This document shows positions 36,450-47,732 of a stretch of 64,000 bases of DNA, in pieces. Location of the stretch: the NCBI GenBank assembly GCA_029339505.1, contig JAQISU010000233.1:625001-689000 (forward strand), given 5' to 3'. The notes below the pieces were generated by a model. The model saw nothing but the letters and a program-made list of their open reading frames with translations. It was not told the origin of the DNA and made no database searches. A program made the translations under genes and the position numbers. The DNA comes from Unio delphinus (taxonomy: Eukaryota; Mollusca; Bivalvia; Unionida; Unionidae). Positions within the stretch are counted from its first letter, which is position 1, and each line of letters opens with the position of its first letter.

Positions 36450-37740
36450 CAATGATTTACCACTTGTACATTTTTTTCAGTATAACTGACCACTGTTGTT
36501 GTTGAAAATGGTCAATGAACGCTGACCTCACTAAGCTTTCGATTTTGCTGGAACGTCAGTGTTTATTGCGTACGTAATTGAGGTTAGTTTCGTTTGGCAA
36601 TTAATCTTTTGGCGTATAAAAAAGCCCAATAAAAATAATATTTAGTTCTTTTGAAGTTATTTATTCCGTGAATGAGAACTGCATATGCTTCCCTATAATG
36701 AGAATTTCTTAATATTCTTTTCTAAGACATCGTTAATGATGAGAAATGCGGCAGTATTAACAAATGAAGCACAAAATCTCTGCTTATGGCCTCTCGTCAT
36801 ATAAGTGAAGATTCAATTTAAAATGCGCTTCGTTTTAATTTTCTATGTGCCATTAACTTTATGTTTACTATATTTTCTTATCTTTGCCAATGTTTGTATT
36901 GAGCTTATCGACCGTTGTGAATTACTCATGTCTGGAACTGACAATCTGAAACGGAAATATTTTCCATGACATGGATTTATATTGAAGCTGCAGATTGTGT
37001 CTAATCCTATTTTTGGTGGACAAAAGAGGCTCTTTGTCAAATTATGCTCAAATTCTACAAGTCTTCGCGAAACAGTGGTCGAGACAGCCGTTTGATTAAG
37101 TGAACCTAGCATGTATTGGATAAACATGTCGAAACGTTCACTTTTCAATTCTGACGTCGATTGACAAGACGTAAAACATATGAGCTATATAAAGTTGAAT
37201 TAGATAAATGTTAAAATGATCTATTTTCGTTGCCAATAACAATTATTGTCATAGACTGTTATCATTCTTTAGACCTTTTTACTCCCAAGTAAAATGTCCA
37301 TGTTACGAAATACCATACAAACACGGATTTCGTGGCTTCGTCTGCAGTGAAAATTTGCTAGCTAACACTATTGCACTACATAAGTCGGTTTTAGACACAC
37401 GAATCCAATTGTTATATAAAAACAAATTCAGCAATGAAAAGTGGAAGAGTTTCCTAGCTTATGTATTTGTTGTAACAAATAATGTGATAGATCAATGTAA
37501 ATCACTAGTTTAGCGATGCGCAGGGGGTTTGCAATATTATAGTAACATTGTTGCCATGGAAATGGTATGCTTCATGTAGCACTATCTTGTGAGGATGATT
37601 CAAATGATAAGGACTTTAAATTATCACGGAGCGCGATATTTTCAGTCTTGTAATATTTTCATATGACATAGATGATTGATGCGTGTTAGAAAGGGCAATA
37701 ACATGTATCACAATTTATTATAATGATTATGACATATCAA
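36450..37740. other. No gene seen
   Basis: A 101-codon minus-strand frame (37148-36843) is the longest here. It has no motif I can identify and no splice or start context, so I do not call it a gene. Confidence 0.35.
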
Positions 37741-37985
37741 ATATGTAAAGTATTTGACATTTCATATATTTAAAGTGCGACATATGTAAAGTGTGTGACA
37801 TTTCATATATGAAAAAGTGTGACATATGTAAAGTGTCTGACATATATATGTAAAGTGTGTGAAATTTCATATATGAAAAAGTGTGACATATGTAAAGTGT
37901 CTGACATATATATGTAAGGTATGTGACATATCATATATGTAAAGTGTGTGACATTTGACATATATAAAGAATGTGACATCGTGTA
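37741..37985. repeat. Degenerate tandem repeat built on TGACATATGTAAAGTG
   Basis: Words GTGTGACATATGTAAAGTGT, CTGACATATATATGTAAAG and ATTTCATATATGAAAAAGTG recur. A segment of about 73 bp is present twice nearly unchanged (about 37785 and 37858). Confidence 0.8.
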
Positions 37986-38611
<626 letters not shown>

Positions 38612-38961
38612 ACGGCTATTAAATTTAATTTTATTTATTTTTAATTATTAAATCTAAATTTGTCATTTAGGATTTATTATTCATTAAATGGGAAATTTTT
38701 CTAGAAAATTCCATTTGACCTGGACTTGACTGTAAACAAGTTTTGACCTTGGCTTACAGTGGTCTAGTTCCTGACCTTGCTTTAGACATTGTCAACAGGT
38801 CTTCAATTTCATTGGTTAATTTTAAGGACAACATTCTATTTTTAGTTCTTAGGGGTAAGAAAATCTAGAGTATGTGATTTTTAGGGAAGGCAGTGACCTT
38901 CCATGAACTTCTATCAATTTCTAGAAAAGCGCGTGATCACTTGTTTACTTCAGAAAAACAA

Positions 38962-38970
38962 TATATATAG
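38962..38970 (+). promoter_or_regulatory. TATA box in 5' LTR
   Basis: TATATATAG in the LTR, preceded by a GC-richer AAAGCGCGTGATCACTTG stretch. The same box is at 43674-43682 in the 3' LTR. Transcription of the element would start some 25-35 bases on. This is inferred from position only. Confidence 0.5.
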
Positions 38971-39333
38971 CTGTATTTTAGAAGCTGACATTAGTAGAAT
39001 CTCTGGGCTTAAAGTTATTAGTTGTGTATTCATATTTGAGTTATAATTATCTTGTTCTGGACTTGTGTAAATTCGTTGGAAAAGAAGAATTATTTGGAAA
39101 AAGGACATATGTTTATGATATTCATTTGGATGATTAAAAACAAGAACTGCATCACGTGACATTGTCAGCCATTTTGGATTATTACATCGTCAAGATTCGA
39201 ACCTGGAACTATTAGAACATTTATTTATCAGGACTTGCAATTCCATTTGTGGATTATTTTGTGAATTTTATATTTGTTGGATTTGATTCTCTAAAACCGT
39301 AAGTTTATTTATTGTATGAAAATAATTGTACTT

Positions 39334-39339
39334 AATAAA
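39334..39339 (+). terminator. Polyadenylation signal AATAAA in 5' LTR
   Basis: AATAAA, about 80 bases before the LTR end. The equivalent site in the 3' LTR (about 44045) reads AATTAA, so the signal that would be used for the element's own transcript is lost by one substitution. Confidence 0.6.
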
Positions 39340-39423
39340 ATCTTTGTTAAAGTTATACAAGCTTGTTAGTTTTCACTCTTTCTGTGTTGCTGCTTTTTCG
39401 AGCCTAAGCACGTAACATAGAAT

Positions 39424-39444
39424 TGGGGGCTATCGTCTCGGGAT
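39424..39444 (+). other. Primer binding site, tRNA-Pro-like
   Basis: TGGGGGCTATCGTCTCGGGA begins 6 bp after the 5' LTR. The first eight bases TGGGGGCT match the complement of a tRNA-Pro 3' end (as used by many gammaretroviruses and some gypsy elements). The rest fits if three extra bases are allowed. The primer is therefore inferred. Confidence 0.55.
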
Positions 39445-39536
39445 TGAGATTTGAGATAAATTTAAATTTAAATTTGAATTTCCCCATGTTTTTGAGAATT
39501 TTAAATCTTTAGTGAGGCTAACACGCTTGTATCAAA

Positions 39537-42103
39537 ATGACATCTAAGGCAGAAATATTTCTTTCTAATCCTACCCAGGAGCAATTAGATCTTTTCAAAA
39601 AAGACGAGTTGGTTCAGCTTGCCAGAAAGTACGATCTTTCTGAAGTCAAGGCTTCTTTAACGAAACAAGATATCAAAAAGATTTTGGTCCAGTATTTGAT
39701 AGAACAGGATGTTTTGGAGCAAAGTGCTTTGATTCCAGTCAGTAAGTCTACACCAGACTCTGACATTAAACTGAAGGAATTAGAATTAAAATTCAAGATG
39801 GAATTAGAGTTGAAGAAGCTGGAATTTCAGAGAGAGAGAGTGAATTAGAGTTAAAGAAGCTGGAGTTTCAGGAAAGGGAGAAAGAGAAACAAATTGAATT
39901 ACAAAAAGAGCAAATGCGAATTGAGAGAGAGGAGAAAGAGAAGCAAATTGAATTACAAAAAGAGCAAATGCGAATTGAGAGAGAGGAGAAAGAGAAGCAA
40001 ATTGAATTACAAAAAGAGCAGATGCTGATTGATAGAGAAAAAGAGGAGAGAGAGAGACAAGAAAGGGAGAAAGAAAGACACTTACAATTTGAAGTAGAGT
40101 TTAAGAAACTGGAATTTCAAGAAAGGGATAAAGAAAGACAATTACAATTTGAAAAAGAGGAGAGAGACAGACAGGAAAGGGAGAAGGAAAAACAATTACA
40201 ATATGAAATTAGAATGAAAGAGATAGAGCTGGCAGGTGAGAATCACCGTCATACTTCAAATCAAAATTTTGATTTAGCAAGGAATATTAGATTAGTGCCC
40301 CCTTTAAAAGAAAAAGAAGTAGATAAATATTTCATTCTTTTTGAAAAAGTTGAAGAAAATTTAAAGTGGCCAAGAGAGAATTGGACTCAGTTACTACAAT
40401 GTGTAATTACTGGTAAGGCTAGTGAGATTTACACTTCACTGTCTGTTCAGTAAAGTGGTGATTATGACGTAGTTAAAGAATGCATTTTAAGAGGTTACGA
40501 GTTAGTTCCTGAAGCTTATAGGCAAAAATTTAGAAATTACAGAAAAGAAGCTGGACAAACTCATGTCGAATTCGCTAGACAAAAAGAGCAGTTGTTTGAT
40601 AGATGGTGTTTAGCCAAGAAAGTTGAGCAAGATTATCAAAATCTCAAGCAAATTATATTAATTGAAGAGTTCAAAAACTGTGTCCATAGTGATGTTAAAA
40701 CTTATCTTGAGGAGCATCAGATTGAAACCTTGGAAAGTGCTGCTCGAGCTGCTGACGAATATTCTTTGACACATAAAGTTCCTTTTGTTAACAAGACTTC
40801 TACTCAACAATTTACTGGCAGAAAAGAATTTCCGCCTAATTCAAGCCCTTCTAAAACTCAAACTAACACAACTTTCAAAAATCAGACTTCAGAGAAGTTT
40901 GATTCTAGATCCTTGTCTCTTCCGACGTGTAACTTTTGCAAGAAAAAAGGACACGTTATTTCTGATTGCTACAAATTGAAAAATAGGCAACAGAATCAAG
41001 ATAGACCAGTTCCAAATGCTCTTATTTACAAGAGGTCAAGGTCACAGTCATGTATTGAAAGCAATACATTTGTTGGGTCTAATAAATCCCAGTCTGGTTT
41101 TGATATGGAGAATTATGAACCATTCATATCGAAGGGTTCTGTATCACTTTTGGGTGATTCAGCCAATCCCACCCCTATTAAAATTTTAAGGGACACAGGA
41201 GCCTCTCAGAGTCTTTTATTATCAGGTACTTTGCCTTTATCTGAGAAGTCTTCTTCTAATGAAAGTGTTCTTATTCAGGGGTTGGAGTGCTGTTTTGTTA
41301 ATGTTCCTCTCCATTGTGTAAACTTGTCATCAGACTTAGTGTCAGGACCTGTGACAATCGGAACAGTCTCGGTTTTACCTGTTGAGGGAATAGATTTATT
41401 GCTAGGCAACGACTTAGCTGGAGACAAGGTTGTGGTTAATCCACTTGTGACTGACAAGCCTAATTTGGATCAGAAAGTTGATCCAATTGAAAAAGAAATC
41501 CCTGATATATTTCAAGCTTGTACAGTTACTAGAGCTATGGTAAAGAAAGCTCTTGAGAATGAAGTTGAAAAGGGCAGTATTCCCTTGTCTGACCCTAGTA
41601 TAGGTCAGGCTTTTGATGAGGTCACTTTTACTCTTGGTTTGGATCAATCAGAAGGTATTGATCATAGTGATCCTCTTTTGACAACTCATTCTCTTTATTC
41701 TAATCAGGGTGATGATTTTGAGAGTGATGTTACAGAAGGCAGCATTCCTTCAACTGGCACTTGTATAGGTCAGGTTTTTGATGAGATCACTTTTACTCAT
41801 GGTTTAGATCAATCAAAAGGTATTGATCATAGTGATCCTCTTTTAATAACTCATTCTCTTAATCAGGGTGATAAACGACAGTCGCTTGTCGTTGAACAGG
41901 AAAAATATCCTGAGATCTCCTGTTTGTTTCAAAGGGTCATAAATGAGACTGAAGTTATTGAAGTTCCTGTCTGTTATTTCATTAAAAATGGAATTCTTAT
42001 GAGAAAATGGAGACCTCCCGAGGTATCTGCTGGTGATAAATGGTCAGTGAACTATCAAATAGTAGTTCCAAAAACTTACAGATTGTGTGGATTCCTTATC
42101 TAA
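39537..42103 (+). pseudogene. gag-protease open frame with lead-in to integrase (one shift, one stop)
   Basis: From ATG 39537: an N-terminal helical region (LFKKDELVQLARKYDLSEV), a very charged coiled coil of repeated EREEKEKQIELQKEQ units (about 39850-40240), a capsid part resembling the SCAN-related region of Gmr1-like gag (about 40290-40790), a zinc knuckle C-x2-C-x4-H-x4-C (CNFCKKKGHVISDC, 40929-40970), and an aspartic protease with LRDTGASQSLLL (DTG at 41192). A 165-bp in-frame duplication follows. The frame ends with ILMRKWRPPEV and QIVVPKTYR, the known segment just before the integrase H2C2 finger. Two lesions are seen: a shift in a GA-repeat near 39830-39850 and a TAA at 40451-40453. 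Otherwise the frame is open for 500 codons. Confidence 0.9.
41573..41871 (+). repeat. In-frame 165-bp duplication between protease and integrase
   Basis: Copies begin at 41573 and 41738, 55 codons apart. Both encode GSIP...IGQ.FDE.TFT.GLDQS.GIDHSDPLL.THSL.NQGD. Substitutions between them are mostly conservative, and the frame is kept. The segment is a linker of unknown role. Confidence 0.85.
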
Positions 42104-42250
42104 GACCAAGTCAAGTAATCAATTAAAGTTAAAAATGAAACTAAGGTTTGATAGAACTGAAAGGGAGAGAACTTTTGAGTATGATCATGGAGTTGTGTTA
42201 CTCTTGTTTATTCTTCTTACTTTTCTTCAAATTAGATATTACGGCCCTTA
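41874..42250 (+). pseudogene. Integrase remnants: lead-in, core start and GPY/F end
   Basis: Three pieces of a gypsy integrase lie upstream of RT. The lead-in to the zinc finger (LVVEQEKYPEISCLF ... KWRPPEV ... QIVVPKTYR, to about 42078) closes the gag-pro frame. In the next frame DCVDSLSKTKSSNQ (about 42080-42121) matches the beginning of the catalytic core. It is fused directly to LRFDRTERERTFEYDHG and LLTFLQIRYYGP (to about 42250), which is the C-terminal GPY/F module. The H2C2 finger and the whole DDE core have been deleted. The segment could not integrate DNA. Confidence 0.8.
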
Positions 42251-42540
42251 AAAAGTTAAGAAGAAAATGAATTAGTTAAATTATAGTATTAGTGCTCCTG
42301 GGATCTAAATTAATTATAGGAGTACCAGTGTATTGAAAGAAATAGCCATGTTAAATATGTAATTAATTTATTACCTGTCCTACTCGGTGAAGAAATATCG
42401 TTGGATTCTACTGATATTGGAGCGGCGAATTGTTGGAATTCAGAAATTATAAACAAATCTAGATCAGAAACTTTCACAGTTGCAAGTGCAAGAAACAAAT
42501 GAACTGGAAGTTATTATTATTATTATATGAGCACTTATGT
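42251..42540 (+). other. Spacer between integrase and RT remnants
   Basis: About 290 bp without a recognisable domain. A short minus-strand frame here is a shadow. It ends in an (ATT)n run before RT. Confidence 0.4.
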
Positions 42541-43217
42541 CCAAATATTCTTACGAGGACAAACAAAAATTTTCATGACGTTGAAATTGAAAATTTCAAA
42601 CAGCATCCATGCCCACTCAAACAGGAATATTTGAAAAAGGAAATTCGATATTTGCTGGAGAATGATTTTATCAAGCCCAGTAAAAGTGATTGGAGTTCAC
42701 CATGCATACTTGTTTCAAAACCAAATAAAACTTTCCGTATGTGCACTGATTAAAGTAAGGTGAACAGAGTGACAAAAACAGATTCATTCCCATTAACAAG
42801 AATTGACTATTCTATTGATAAAATTGGAAAATGCCAAGTACGTCACTAAATTTTGACCTTCTGAAAGGATTTTGTCAGATTCCATTTCGGAAAGAGCAAA
42901 GGAAAACTCGACATTGCGACTCCAAAAGGACTCTAGCAATATAAAGAAAGTCCATTTCAACGTCTCATAAAAATGTTCATCTCTGGTCTAGAGATTTGTG
43001 ACGTCATCATTTACAACGACACCTGGAGAGAACATCTAGCAACAATTCGATAATTCCTTAACAGACTCACTAATGTATGTTTGACAATTAATTTGTCTAA
43101 AAGTGAGTTCTGCTGTGCTTGTGTGTTTTTCCTAGGACATTTTGTGGGACATGGACAAGTTAAAAATTTGAGGCTATTTCTTGATAATATAATTGTAGAC
43201 ACTCTTTCCCGTGTATA
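42541..43217 (+). pseudogene. Reverse transcriptase remnant fused to the end of RNase H
   Basis: Readable pieces are IRYLLENDFIKPSKSDWSSP with CILVSKPNKTFRMCTD (RT start, open 42499-42753), SKVNRVTKTDSFPLTRID after a TAA, TKFDLLKGFCQIPF (first catalytic Asp), ATPKGL.QYKESPFQRL (with the usual GM.NAPATF missing), SGLEICDVIIYNDTWREH, in which the YIDD box is lost by a small deletion, then NLSKSEFC and FLGHFVGHGQVKN. Directly after this comes DNIIVDTLSRV and a stop, the usual last residues of RNase H. The RT connection and nearly all of RNase H are deleted. The ending confirms that RNase H was the final pol domain. Confidence 0.85.
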
Positions 43218-43306
43218 ATAAATTATATTGTATAATTTTTAATTTCAGATGTAAATTGGTTTGTGATAAAAAGAAAGTTTTATAATATAAACCTTTCTTT
43301 TGATTT

Positions 43307-43318
43307 TATGGGGGAAGG
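43307..43318 (+). other. Polypurine tract
   Basis: TATGGGGGAAGG lies immediately before the 3' LTR, where plus-strand synthesis is primed. Confidence 0.75.
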
Positions 43319-44127
43319 TGTTACGGCTATTGGATTTAATTTTATTTATTTTTAATTATTAAATCTAAATTTGTCATTTAGGATTTATTATTCATTAAAT
43401 GGGAATTTTTTTCTAGAAAATTCCATTTGACCTGGACTTGACTGTAAACAAGTTTTGACCTTGGCTTACAGTGGTCTATTTCCTGACCTTGCTTTAGACA
43501 TTGTCAACAGGTCTTCAATTTCATTGGTTAATTTTAAGGACAACATTCTATTTTTAGTTCTTAGAGGTAAGAAAATCTAGAGTATGTGATTTTTAGGGAA
43601 GGCAGTGACCTTCCATGAACTTCTATCAATTTCTAGAAAAGCGCGTGATCACTTGTTTACTTCAGAAAAACAATATATATAGCTGTATTTTAGAAGCTGA
43701 CATTAGTAGAATCTCTGGGCTTAAAGTTATTAGTTGTGTATTCATATTTGAGTTATAATTATCTTGTTCTGGACTTGTGTAAATTCGTTGGAAAAGAAGA
43801 ATTATCTGGAAAAAGGACATATGTTTATGATATTCATTTGGATGATTAAAAACAAGAACTGCATCACGTGACATTGTCAGCCATTTTGGATTATTACATC
43901 GTCAAGATTCGAACCTGGAACAATTAGAAAATTTATTTATCAGGACATGCAATTCCATTAGTGGATTATTTTGTGAATTCTATATTTGTTGGATTTCATT
44001 CTCTAAAACCGTAAGTTTATTTATTTTATGAAAATAATTGTACTTAATTAAATCTTTGTTAAAGTTATACAAGCTTGTTAGTTTTCACTCTTTCTGTGTT
44101 GCTGCTTATTCGAGCCTAAGCACGTAG

Positions 44128-44129
<2 letters not shown>
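43319..44129 (+). repeat. 3' LTR, 811 bp
   Basis: It starts TGTTACGGCTATTGG and ends AAGCACGTAGCA. It differs from the 5' LTR at 17 places by my count. One change (AATAAA to AATTAA) removes its polyadenylation signal. The TATA box is intact. Confidence 0.95.

Positions 44130-44201
<72 letters not shown>
44130..44201. repeat. (AT)n tract, right of the LTR retrotransposon
   Basis: About 36 AT units starting at the base after the 3' LTR. Because both flanks are AT repeats, the 4-6 bp target duplication cannot be distinguished. Confidence 0.97.
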
Positions 44202-44203
<2 letters not shown>

Positions 44204-45840
44204 GCCTACACAACCATCAATTCACCATGAATATATTTGCCTGTCTTCGAATCGCATATATTTTCCAAAACTTTTGTCAAGTATAGTGGCATCATACAAA
44301 CGTTTAATATCGTAACGGGCCAAACGTTTTATCTACTTCCGGAATTACAGAGTTAATTTATTATGCTTTTAGAAATGGACCTAAGCAGTAATGGCATGCT
44401 AAGTGCTTTTGGGACATGGCCTTTTAATCTGATATCTAACTGATTACAAGCTTAATAAGATATGCATAATCTAAGATTTTTGAAGGCAATTTGTCGGGAC
44501 ATTAAGGGCGAATTCAGAGTTTTCATAAAACATGATTTCCTCGAATATAATAAAAATGGAACATAAATTAAAACTGTAAATGCTAGCCATGATGTTTTGT
44601 TCTGTTAAAACGTATTCAGTACAAAAGAACGGAATGACAACGGCCACTTTCCCTCGCTTCTAGGAGCACATTGGTTCAATAGTCGGTCGCTGGGTTCCAG
44701 ACTCTTTCATCAATGTCAACCGTGACATTTACTACCGTTTTGACATTTACTGCTGTTTTGACATTTACTGGGTCATTATCGCACATTTCAAAACTGAAAA
44801 AGCGATATTGTGAGAAAAAGTAAAATATCTTGGTGTGACATTTACTGGCGTTAATGTCACGGAAAAGGCAACGTTACGTGAGACATTACTAATAAAAGCA
44901 ACTTGTAACATATACAGACGTTTTGTAACACGTACAGTCGCTAAAGAGCTAGTGATGAATCATCTTTATTAGGATCACGGAATATAATGACTAGGTTTTC
45001 AACGCTGAAAAGGACAGTGAGGTATGGATCATTGAAGATTATCTATAAAGTAAGCAGGACTGTTAATACTGAAACGAATGAAAATCAATGGAAAATGGGT
45101 TTACCAGTTCTAAATTGTACGTGTTGTTAACTATAAATTTAAATGTGTGATTGACAGTGTTAGGATAGTTGTTATATCGTGGGCAACATTCCATGATTTC
45201 TGTTTTGAAAATTCAGGCAGCGCCTTATCGTACCGTACTGTTTTAAAATGGATAGCAAAGGCTATTATTGACGAATTTTGATTAATTTAAAGAGATAGCA
45301 AGTGAAAGAATGGAGCATATCGTTTCTCAAAAAAGTCGTTCATATATCATTTATACATCAATTGCTTGAAAGTGAAGTTTAAATTCGTTCCTTTAACATG
45401 ACCTAGCTAATAACTGTTTTGTACTCCACCAGCTTCATCACTAAGTATCCCTACACAGAACATAAAGTTCATTTTTTATTGATATACGATAATGGTTAAA
45501 TCTTACGCGGTAGATACATACTGTCTTTGTAGTGTCAGGATTCTGACTGGCACGGAAGACAATCTACCATAACTCTTTCAATCAGATTAAAATTTCAGTA
45601 ATGCTTCCACTTCCACTTTATCTGTCAAACGGAATCTGTTAAATAATTTCATATTCCCATGGTATTCAAATATTTAATTGCTGGAAAATGTTGAGAACAA
45701 GAATGAGCAGGTTGAAAATGCAGAATCACATCAGCGAAAATTACAGCCTGTTAGACGGCAAGCATATAAGCTTATGTACAGATGAAAAACGATTTATTTT
45801 ATATAGTATATGCATATAGTATATGCAGTATTGGATTGTT
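44202..45840. other. No gene seen
   Basis: Short direct repeats of TTTTGACATTTACTGC lie near 44735-44765. No coding frame or further element. Confidence 0.4.
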
Positions 45841-45852
45841 TGATTGAATTAA

Positions 45853-46107
45853 GGGGCCGCGAGTGGCCGAGTGGTCTAAAGCGCTCACCGTTACGGATCA
45901 CTGCCATCTCACCTCTGTCTGCGTGGGTTCAAGTCTCAGGCTCGGCTAATGTGGGTATGTGAGAAAACGTGCCAGTAGCTTTTCGTAGGTCGGTGGTTCT
46001 TTCCAGGGTTTATCCTGGATTCTTCCTCTACCAATAATACTAGCCGCCATGTATAGCCTATCTTGTGCTGAAAACTAGCGTTAAACCCTACAACAACTAC
46101 AACAACT
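45853..46107 (+). mobile_element. SINE family A, best preserved copy, 12-bp target duplication
   Basis: The head GGGGCCGCGAGTGGCCGAGT with GGTCTAAAGCGCTC is like a class II (Leu/Ser) tRNA. The A box is in TGGCCGAGTGGTCTAAAGCG and the B box in GTGGGTTCAAGTCTC. A body of about 130 bp contains GTGCCAGTAGCTTTTCG and TCCAGGGTTTATCCTGG, and the 3' end is GCGTTAAACCCTACAACAAC. TGATTGAATTAA (45841-45852) and TGACTGAATTAA (46108-46119) flank it. RNA polymerase III boxes are present, so transcription is possible. It resembles molluscan tRNA-SINEs in style, but I cannot name the family securely. Confidence 0.92.
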
Positions 46108-46119
46108 TGACTGAATTAA

Positions 46120-47352
46120 GACATCAGCAATATCGGATGCTTTAACCTACAATTTGAAGTAACATGGAAATATATTCAAGGTCCAATCTGAAAAGATTTA
46201 AATCCAAATTATCCGTTGCGTGCAACTATTTATAGTTTACATGATTTAAATTCTTACTCAAGGATATCAAATTAAAACATGTCAATATAAAGGAACTTTA
46301 CTACTAACATACAATGGGTTACAATGGGTTACAATTTCAATTTCGAGTTAGTGTGTCTTAATTCGGATTTGACCTAAGCTTCTTTAAAAGCTTGACTATG
46401 GTATCGACCATAGATCAAATGTAACGAAAAGGAAAAAGGTGAATCGGTTTGTACTGTCGGACCAAAGAGTAAATCAATATTTGCGGTATATCAATTATAT
46501 TGAGTTTATAATACCAGTGAGAATTGCCGTTTCACATTAATGATTAGAACATTCTCATACTCTCAAGTGACTTCTGGAAGGTCAATGCTGTTTTAATATT
46601 TCCCCAAGTTTTCAGTTTACTTTTCATTCTTATTGACCATTGATTTTGCATTCAGTTAGTTACTCACCTAAGCTTACTGCTACTGTTACTGTGCAACAGG
46701 AATGGCCGAGTTTGTTCTCAGAACTATACTGAGGTTCATGAGATCATACCATTAAAGAATTATAATGCTTTGATGAAGCATGCGACTGCCTTCAATTCTT
46801 TCTGTAATAATATCTGAGCGTTATTTCGCACAGCATATTTGCAGTTTTGTGTGATTTTCGGCACATTTCATTCACAATACTGATCGTCCACTTGAAAGAA
46901 CCCATTTTGAAAGCATGATGCATTTTAAATGAGTGTATAGAAATTAAACGTGTTTCTCGTCATCAATGAGCCATATTTTTCGAAATTGATTTATTTGACG
47001 CGTACAGAAATCCCAGTGTTCGAATTCAGTCATTCAAAGTAAAAAGTAGGCGATATTCAAACATGTCAAGATGAGGTAAATATGAATGCATAAAAGGGTT
47101 AATGTCACATCTTTAGGGTCTTGGTGATTTATCGCAGAGTATGCGTTCGGAAGCAATAATTTAAAAGGAAGACTACTGCAGAGGAGCAAATGTGTTGAAA
47201 TTCTTTAAACAGTATAAAATATATTTTAAAACAGATAAAAGAAAAATATTTAATCTTTAAACAAAATAAAATTAGTTCTGTAAACATGGGCCACTTCTAC
47301 CACGAAACAACTCTTACAAAACATTGAAATTAATTGCAACTCGGAGACAATA
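46120..47352. other. No gene seen
   Basis: AT-rich; nothing recognised apart from a doubled CAATGGGTTA word near 46312. Confidence 0.4.
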
Positions 47353-47356
47353 GCGT

Positions 47357-47449
47357 GATGAATGAATGAATGAATGAATGAATAAATGAATGAATGAATG
47401 AATGAATGAATGAATTAAATGAACCAATAAATGAATAAATGAATGAATC
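47357..47449. repeat. (GAAT)n microsatellite, imperfect
   Basis: About 20 GAAT/AAAT units with a few changes. Confidence 0.95.
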
Positions 47450-47573
47450 AATCATACTTTTTTTTTATATTCAATTATATATTTTGGTAGTTTAACTCAA
47501 GTAGTCACTACTGTTTAATCTTCTGCCACATATAACACGATCTCCAATCATATACTTAATTACAAAATTGAAA

Positions 47574-47595
47574 CGTAAACAAACAAACAAACAAA

Positions 47596-47657
<62 letters not shown>
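47574..47657. repeat. Compound (AAAC)n(AC)n microsatellite
   Basis: Six AAAC units pass into about 29 AC units. Confidence 0.95.
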
Positions 47658-47658
<1 letters not shown>

Positions 47659-47732
47659 TGTTAGTGATTTAAGAAAGGAATAAAGTATGACGATTACGGT
47701 AGATACCTTATGAAGCATCGGTCTGTGCAAGG

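Noticed and set aside
36843..37148. 101-codon minus-strand frame as first synaptotagmin exon or separate gene
   Set aside because: It has no membrane helix or luminal signal, no donor in the required phase that I could confirm, and no recognisable domain.
38950..39162. Identical 70-codon minus-strand frames in both LTRs (also 43662-43874)
   Set aside because: They are antisense to the LTR, identical only because LTRs are copies, and have no recognisable protein content.
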